Below, piece by piece: positions 57,601 through 64,000 of a stretch of 64,000 nt of DNA (positions are counted from its first letter, which is position 1; each line of letters starts with the position of its first letter). The position numbers and the translations under genes are program-made. This stretch comes from Isoetes taiwanensis (taxonomy: Eukaryota > Streptophyta > Lycopodiopsida > Isoetales > Isoetaceae), in contig JAJEKV010000013.1 in assembly GCA_021234155.1 (NCBI GenBank), positions 19,624,237 through 19,688,236 of the forward strand, in the 5' to 3' direction. The notes under the pieces are model-generated. The model was not told the DNA's origin and did no database searches. It was given only the letters and a program-made list of their open reading frames with translations.

Positions 57601-58408
57601 CTTTATCCATTTTTTTCATTTGTACATTGACCATCTTTCATGCTAGGTAAGGGATGTTTTGGGGCAAAAGAGGTAAGAAAGCAGCTTGAATGCATTCAAA
57701 AAGCTGTTTGCTAGAGGAAACATCCTTTCTCGCATTACCTCGGTAGGGATTCAAATGTTAGTACTTGAGGGATATGGGCGAATGGGAGAAGCACATCCCG
57801 GCCTGTGCAAAGCTTGATCCATAAAGCTAGCTGTTCTATTAGCAACATAAAATGGTCAAGGAGGCAGATTTTGCTTCGATTCGACCTGTCATTGCTGGAC
57901 CAGGAGTAAGAGCATTAGGAGCATAGAGTAAGTAGTAGTCCACACACATCCGTGAGGGAAGTTCCTGCCGCTTTTCCTGGAAGGTTGGAGGTTACGCTTG
58001 ACCCCACCCCTGGTCCTGGGTGACCGGCTTATGTTAAACTTCAACACCCAAGACCTCATTGGGGAGCAACCATCAATTTCTTCACCCCCATAACAAGTGC
58101 TCTTTCAAGAAGGTTGAGGCATGGGGACATTTTGTCACTTCCCAGACACCCCCTTTAAGTGTCAATAGCCTTATTAGAGCTCCTGCCGCCATCCGCCTGG
58201 TGTCAGTAGCAACACCAGCATGACCCTTCCTAAGCAATCCCGTCCCCAACCATCCGCTTGAGATGGTTGCACCCACAAAACGTCCATCCTCCTGAACATG
58301 TCGTAAAAACCAATCAACCTAGAGCCTGACAGCCAAACAATGCCTTCAAATGTTCCCGCCCTTCGAGAACACCCTTGATTCTCTGAGATTCCACGACACA
58401 ATCCTCAT
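54613..58408 (-). pseudogene. LINE ORF2: endonuclease and reverse transcriptase
   Basis: Starts MRIVSWNLRES at 58,408, the usual opening of plant LINE endonucleases (MxIxSWNxRG). The linker at 57,333-57,575 is rich in charged residues. RT pieces are GPHGFPPQFYG (about 57,050-57,090), LDFKRAYDSLRW (56,670-56,708, motif A with Asp), GVRQGCPLAPYLF (about 56,505-56,545, motif B) and QYADTFSIL (about 56,370-56,395, motif C). Motif C reads YADT instead of YADD, so the second catalytic Asp is lost. The longest open piece is 55,960-56,589. Frameshifts separate most blocks. Confidence 0.75.
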
Positions 58409-61400
58409 ATCAAATGCCACCACCTATCAACGACTTGCTTGCTGAAATGGAACCATATGTTCTTGGAACCATATGTGGTAAAGTGACCTCGACCAATGGG
58501 CAATGTCCCATCTGCCTCCAGCTCAACATTCGCCAATACTAATGAGAGTACATATGGGTGGTAAAAGATTCACACCCTGACTAAATATCTACCCGATGGT
58601 GGTACCACCTTGGCCCAGGTGTAGACCATGGTTTTGCCCAAAACACATGCTTGCAGGAGTACAAGCCACCTCTTTTTTTTCGGGAGAGGGACTCCGAGGT
58701 CGTCGTGAAGACATCCGCCACGCTGCTTCCCATTTTATTGGTGGTGTACTTTCCTCAGGAATAAGGTCACCCCACCATCATGTCTTTGCATCTTGACTCC
58801 CCCCTCCCCGGCTATACATCCATGCCTCCATATGCTTCCCATTTATTGGTGGTGTACTTTCCCCCGAATAAGGTCACCCCCACCATCATGTCTTGCATCT
58901 TGACTTCCCTCCCCTCCCCACGGCTATACATCCTCGCCTCCATATGGGTCGTTATGCTTTTTTTCCATCACCCCATGTAACTCATCATTCAAGCTAGTAA
59001 TACCATTTTTTTATGTTGCGATATGCTCAACCATATCTTGGGGTTCATCACATGACTCATCATTATCCCTGCAGGATTACCATCTCATCATGGAGCACTA
59101 TATGCCCAACCATACCATCGAGGTTCCATAATTCCAGTCCACGGGGTGCTTCCTCCCTTTTCGATTTCCTGTGGGCCATCTTCAACGCTTTGTGCAATAT
59201 AACAGGGCCCTAGCCTCCATTTCTCCACATAATGCTTGTCGACCCATCCCCCTTCTCCATATAGTTGTCCCCTTCAAAGTTAATGCCTCGCATGCCTTTC
59301 CCCTATTATTTTTAGTGTAGGGCCTAGCCTCCAAGCTCCATCAGATATCCTATCCCCATTATTTTCTAACCTATCGCCCGCCCTCGATTTCCATGTTATC
59401 CAAACCACTTTCTGGGCCTCCCCTCAGTAAAAGTAGCCATCATTGTCCACCCGCTTTTCGGGCCGCCAATGTCCATCTGCACCGTTATTACTGTCACCTC
59501 CATCCATTTGCGTGTCACCGTTCTCCACCTCGTGCTTCACCGAAGCCATCCCGGCCCCCATATATTTTCCGCGTAACTATTCCTATCGCCCATTTCCGCT
59601 GTAATCCCAACCATTTCTAATTTCCCTTTCTCATGAGAAAGCTGCCATCATATCCACCTTTCTTTTCAGCCAATGTCTCACCGCACGGCTATTACCTTCA
59701 CGCTGGAAGTGGACACTTGCTCCCTCCACCTAACTGGGTGGCCCTCCTTGGAACTATGGGCACCACACCATCCCTCGAGGGAGTCAAGAAGGGGCTCACT
59801 CCGAGTGCCAATCTTAATTCCTTTTTCTTTTATGTCATCCTGGTTAGCAATTTCTCAAGGTTGGGCTCTCTGGCGATGACATTAATGTTGTTAGGAGTGC
59901 CTTACTCAGCACCCTCACCCTATCTCCCTATTTTTGCAGCACAGGAACACTCTCCCTTTGTAGACACACAACCTGTTAATGTAGGGCGCATATGCTATCC
60001 CATATGCAATCATTTCCCAAAGGCTGCCATCCCCTCATGTCTCCCTTATTCTTTATGTGGGCTTGCAGGAACACTCCCTCTTATGCGGGACAATCTTGCT
60101 TAATGTGAAGTGAGTATCCTCATGTGCACCACCCCCGTCACCTGAGGAGGTCACGCCTCCTGTACCTGCTCCACCCTTCCTGACCAACTCCGCCAGTGGT
60201 ATGGCTGCCAGCCATCAACGACTGTGCCTACCACCACAAATGGCATCCTTGGATCTGGCTTCTCCTGTGGGGATGTCTCAGATGAAACCCTCCGACCACA
60301 TGGCTTACACTCCATGCTGATGGCCTCTTCAAGTCTCACCAACCATCCTCCTTCTGGCCCCATCCCAAATGCCACCCCCGAGTATTGGTCGAGGAGATCT
60401 ATTCATGAGACACCCTCCTAGTGAGTCCCGGCTCTTTGTCACAAATCTTCAACAAACTCTCTCACTCAGAGGAGCAAATGCCTGTGCTGCAAGACTCCAA
60501 TATTCCCGCACTAAGGCCTGGCTAAGGGAGGTCCACACGGGGAAACCCAGGATTGGGGCAGTGATCTCGACACCTACCCTAAAGCCCCACCTCCACTGCA
60601 AGACAAAGAATTTGCTTTTCAAGCAAGCACTCTACTGGGGTGAGGTTCTGAGTCTGTCAGGTTTCCACTTTAATAAGAAAGTAGGGAGGGTCAGTCATTT
60701 CACTGGGAATCCTTCACACCTGAGGCTCTCTCACATAGCCTCACAAAGTGCCGGTCTAGATCAATAATGTATCCCTGATCCCTTTCTCCCCACTTCCGCC
60801 ACATCTGCTGCTTTCCCTAATGCCTGGCCAGCCAGCCCTCTGCTCACCTTCAATCAAGATATTTTACCTTTGTCTCCCTCCCCCTCGTGCCATAAATCAT
60901 AATTTGGGTGCCCACTTGTTTCAAGGTGTTGTCCCCGAGGCAAAGAAAGAAATTTCCATTTCTCTAGGACCGCCACCTTGGCTGGGGCATCCCTCAGTGC
61001 CCACCCCGCCCATGTACCCAGCCACATCCTTGTATCAAGGTACCCTCACCAAGGCTTCACCACCCCGGAAGTAACACCTGGTCTTCTCCGCCTGGGATTT
61101 TACACCCCTGTCTTGCACCTCTATGTGCTAGATTGGCCTTTAAGGGCCGCTATCGAAGCCTTGCATCTCCTCATCAATGTTCAAGGTATCCATATGACAT
61201 GAAGTATTCTCCTTGGGAAGTCTCATTGGGCATTTATTGGATGGGCCATAGCTTGTAGATCGGTGGCCACCCGCTGGAAGATGTCCCACTTGGGTTAGGC
61301 AGTCCCCTCCAAATTTAAAGCATGAAGTTGAAGCAATGGACCCATGTTGTGAGACACATCTTTATTGTCGCGAGCACAACAATTTTCTTTATATATGAAA

Positions 61401-61965
61401 CCTTCAAAACATCATCATATATAATGCCTTCCTCCATAACTATACAACCCAAAATGGCAACCAACTAGCCCCATTGGCATCCTACTAGCTATATGAGATC
61501 TTCTCACGGGCAACATCCAAACCAAGATGGAATTTGCACCAAAATGGGGCCCCGTGGCCCTAGTGTAGAATCTAACCAAAGATAGATCCTCCAACCATTC
61601 CAACAAAACTGGTGGAAAGTATGCATGGCTGCCCGAGATCTCGCGGAAATGAAATACTTCCCTCGGACCCGAGGTTAGTACTTTGCGTCAAAGGTTACCT
61701 TTGACGTGAAGAACCCATCCTCCCAAAATAAGATTCCCAAAGTGCTTGCCTCATAACAATCAATTCCCACAACTCCCGGGGTTGCCTGATCCATCCCCAT
61801 CTTGAATGATCTATTTGCCAAAATGGCTGGGCATAAATGAAGGATGCGTGAGTCTTTGCTAAGCGCATGAGAGGAGGCTCGCACCGATGCGCAGACGGTT
61901 ATTTCGGATGACTCAGATGATGATAGGACGTAGATGACCACCATCACCCCCTCTGCTTGATCCAT
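58409..61965 (-). pseudogene. Presumed LINE ORF1 region
   Basis: The first minus frame, 61,675-61,965, starts MDQAEGVMVVIYVLSSSESS and runs 96 codons. It is followed by LEWLEDLSLVRFYTRATGPH (61,606 downward). Near 61,290 CLTQVGHLPAG could be a worn CCHC knuckle. No frame is open for long. The assignment rests on position (between a promoter and ORF2, same strand) and weak motifs. Pyrimidine-rich plus-strand frames in this interval (59,633-60,103 and 60,369-60,767) have no motif and are treated as shadows. Confidence 0.35.
58725..58946. repeat. Tandem duplication of about 110 bp
   Basis: CTTCCCATTTATTGGTGGTG to GCCTCCATATG occurs at 58,725-58,834 and again at 58,835-58,946 with a few indels. 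It lies inside the LINE ORF1 region. Confidence 0.85.
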
Positions 61966-62050
61966 GCTGCACGATGACGATTTATGCGTTTGAGATTAGT
62001 GGTCATCGCTTTTGAGGTAGTTGAAGAGAGTCCCCTTGGGTATTTATATA
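61966..62050 (-). promoter_or_regulatory. TATA box and leader before the ORF1-like start
   Basis: On the minus strand TATATAAATA (62,050-62,041) precedes CTCTTCAACTACCTC about 20-30 bases on, a good start context, and then an ATG at 61,965 in GCAGCATGG. The layout is that of a normal plant pol II promoter, which is unusual for a LINE with an internal promoter. It could instead belong to a host gene. Confidence 0.45.
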
Positions 62051-64000
62051 GACTTGTTGCATTCTCCCCATCTTCATCAACCCGTCTTTGAGCCTCCTTT
62101 GTGATGCCCATGCCCCTCAGAAGTCGCTTTGGCCTCTCCTCCTAGGTCGTTTGCCTCTCCCAAGGGTTAATTGGCTTGTCTCCCAGCCGTGAAGCTAAGC
62201 GCCTATCGCCTATTGACATTATTCATTCCAAGTCATTCTATCGGATGCGATGAGTGGAGCACTTATTTCCAAACATCCGGTAAAAGTGAAGCACCTATTC
62301 AAACATGTTTAGTTCAAAATGTGGTTTCCTTTACTATGGTGCCACTAAAACAAAGGTTTTCATGTTTTGTGTGGTATTCTCGTTGGTTTTCGCGAGGAAG
62401 CAGTTTTGTTTTATGATAGCGATGGCTACCGCGAATTTGTTTCGCTTTAGGGCACCTTTTTTCCATCATCTTTGGGTGTTCCTTTTGTATTTCCATGATT
62501 AATTGGTTTAGGGCTTGCCCCTCACCGTTATTGTTGGCCATGGCCTTTTTTGATGTCGGACTTTTGGATCTATATTTTTGATCGTGGTAAAATCAAGCTC
62601 CCCATTTTCACTTTAGCGCTGTTCCATCTTGTTGGTCAAATCGCCGGGGCGGTTGCGCACAACATCCATTTCCACAAGCCGTATTCTAGGCAGTGCGAAG
62701 GCGGCAAAGTGCATTTTCTGCGACGGGCATTATTTTTCTTATTTTCTTTCTTGTTAATGTATAATAGCAAAGCATGGATCCGGATTTGGTTAAATTGTAA
62801 GTCATTTGGTTGTGGACAAGGTTAGTTTCCCATCCATGCTAATCCATTAGTCTTTGTCACATCTAGATATTTGTAGTAGAACTGCTCTGGGTTGTGAGAG
62901 ATTCTCTTTCAATTTATGCTAAACCACTTGTGGTTTTATCCTCCCTAAACAATTCTTGGGCATGAATTAGTTGGTTCACACCGACTGATCATTTTGTCTC
63001 CACTAATCCCGGTATCTACTAATCCCCGTGCTTTGTTAAATCAGGATTATGAAGTTGTTTTATGTTGATGCTTCTAGTTGCCTTTTCTAGTACTTATGTA
63101 GAAACCGGATGTGTTGAGTAATCAATATGAGTGCTAGCACACATCCATGAGTTTATATATCTTTTGAGTTTTCACCTTGACGGTTGTTGCATTATGTGTT
63201 ATATACATGTCATCTTCAATGCTGACTTGTTCATCGGTAATGGTTATGGACTTGTGTACCAAAATTAGTTTTGCAAAAAGCAATATGGTATTCTTAGGGC
63301 ATTTATGCATCAATATTCCTTTTGGTTCGTTTCTTCTTGAATTAACATCAGCCGTCAGTCTGCCTTGGCTGGAGGAGCTCTATTGTTAATCGTTGTTCCC
63401 CCATATAGTTTGATTGATGACATGGGCGATTCTTCTCCTATCTTATCATTGTCCGGTATTTTTATTGGTCCCTAGTTTGCATTTTGACCAAATGCTTGTT
63501 GTTTTCTAGTTATTTTTGGCGTTGTTATCTGGTCCGCTTGACGATTGGCTTTCTCCCGAAACTAATTTTTTCATTGTATTTGTAACATTTATACAACATA
63601 CTACCTTTGCTTCTTTTGCATTGATGTAACAAATCGAAGCCACGGAAAGCCGGTTGTTAGAATAGCACATTGGTCTTACCACAAGAAGGAAGCGCAGTCG
63701 CGATGGGACCTTTTATATTTTAGTTTGGACTTTGCACTTTATTTGGTTGTTCTTGCTTGGAAGTGGCTTCTACCATGTGGTTTACGGAGAGTGGAGTCGT
63801 GGTGGTCTATAGGAACTGCAATATATCCAATAAGGTTTGTCATAGCATTTTTATTTTTCCCTCCATTTCTTGGTCTATTTGGGAGCTACGATGCCGAAGT
63901 AAACGCCAGTTTTTCTCTACTTGGGAGGACAATAGAAGAATCACTATGCCTTTGGATTCGGGAGCTGAGACTATGCCGGTCTTATGCTCAATAGTTTGGC
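62051..64000. other. No recognised gene
   Basis: Short frames on both strands, such as minus 62,314-62,541 (MANNNGEGQALNQLIMEIQK) and plus 63,725-63,994, carry no known motif. There are no repeats shared with the rest of the window as far as I can see. Confidence 0.4.

Larger units (their letters stand above)
54600..62050 (-). mobile_element. Long L1-type LINE, candidate full length, degenerate
   Basis: The minus-strand element runs from poly(A) (T at 54,600-54,612) through ORF2 (start 58,408) and a presumed ORF1 (start 61,965) to a TATA box at 62,041-62,050. The length of about 7.4 kb fits plant L1-type elements with two ORFs. The RT carries an altered catalytic motif and many indels are visible. 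It is inserted into the remnant at 53,946-54,599. The left boundary is firm; the right boundary is inferred from the ORF1-like start and promoter. Confidence 0.55.

Noticed and set aside
59633-60767. Plus-strand genes of 156 and 132 codons
   Set aside because: They lie opposite the presumed LINE ORF1, are pyrimidine-rich with no motif, and look like shadows of simple composition.

Overview
This window looks like nuclear DNA of a land plant or a close streptophyte relative, from a large, repeat-rich genome. The signs are eukaryotic: GT-AG intron borders with pyrimidine tracts (for example around 47,025-47,100 and 48,194-48,263), TATA boxes placed about 30 bp before plausible transcript starts, poly(A)-tailed retroposons with target-site duplications, L1-type and RTE-type LINEs, CACTA-like transposon ends, and a fragment of a plant-type aldo-keto reductase. 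There are no operons, rRNA genes or intact tRNA genes. The species cannot be named from the sequence.

Layout. 0-1.3 kb holds one unassigned open frame. 1.3-10.8 kb is a nest of related repeats: two copies of a 0.5 kb block (called A here), CACTA-like termini, and a 2.05 kb tandem pair (5,329-7,392 and 7,867-9,905). 13.5-19.2 kb is enclosed by inward-facing A blocks with CACTA-like ends. Inside lie a partial copy of a 3 kb repeat (called E), low-copy gene debris including the reductase fragment, and a foldback MITE. 19.5-23.6 kb carries inverted copies of parts of 4.3-10.8 kb, around a small promoter-plus-exon at 20.76-20.98 kb. 24.65-38.45 kb is the most interesting stretch: two direct 3 kb E copies flank an internal region with a 500-codon unknown protein, a CxC/HV.T module and a YIDD-type reverse transcriptase. 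That unit is split by an RTE-type LINE (about 30.6-34.1 kb) ending in five AAAT units. 39.3-45 kb contains broken minus-strand L1-type LINEs, a tiny retroposed mRNA end with a perfect 17 bp target-site duplication, a tRNA-related SINE candidate and several minisatellites. 45.2-48.8 kb has plus-strand exons of a coiled-coil/RING-like gene and a Ulp1-like cysteine protease gene. 49-52 kb is dominated by unusual tandem repeats. 53-62 kb holds an unassigned minus-strand gene, a short LINE remnant, and a long L1-type LINE from its poly(A) end (54,600) to a TATA-driven ORF1 start (61,965). 62-64 kb has no recognisable gene.

Nearly every coding region here is frameshifted. Comparing repeat copies suggests that part of this is not biology: where one copy reads CAG or CTG, another often reads CGG, CG or a short indel. 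The E copy at 14-16 kb keeps an open frame over the same stretch where the copies at 25.9 and 36.6 kb are broken. Read quality should be checked before any gene is called dead.
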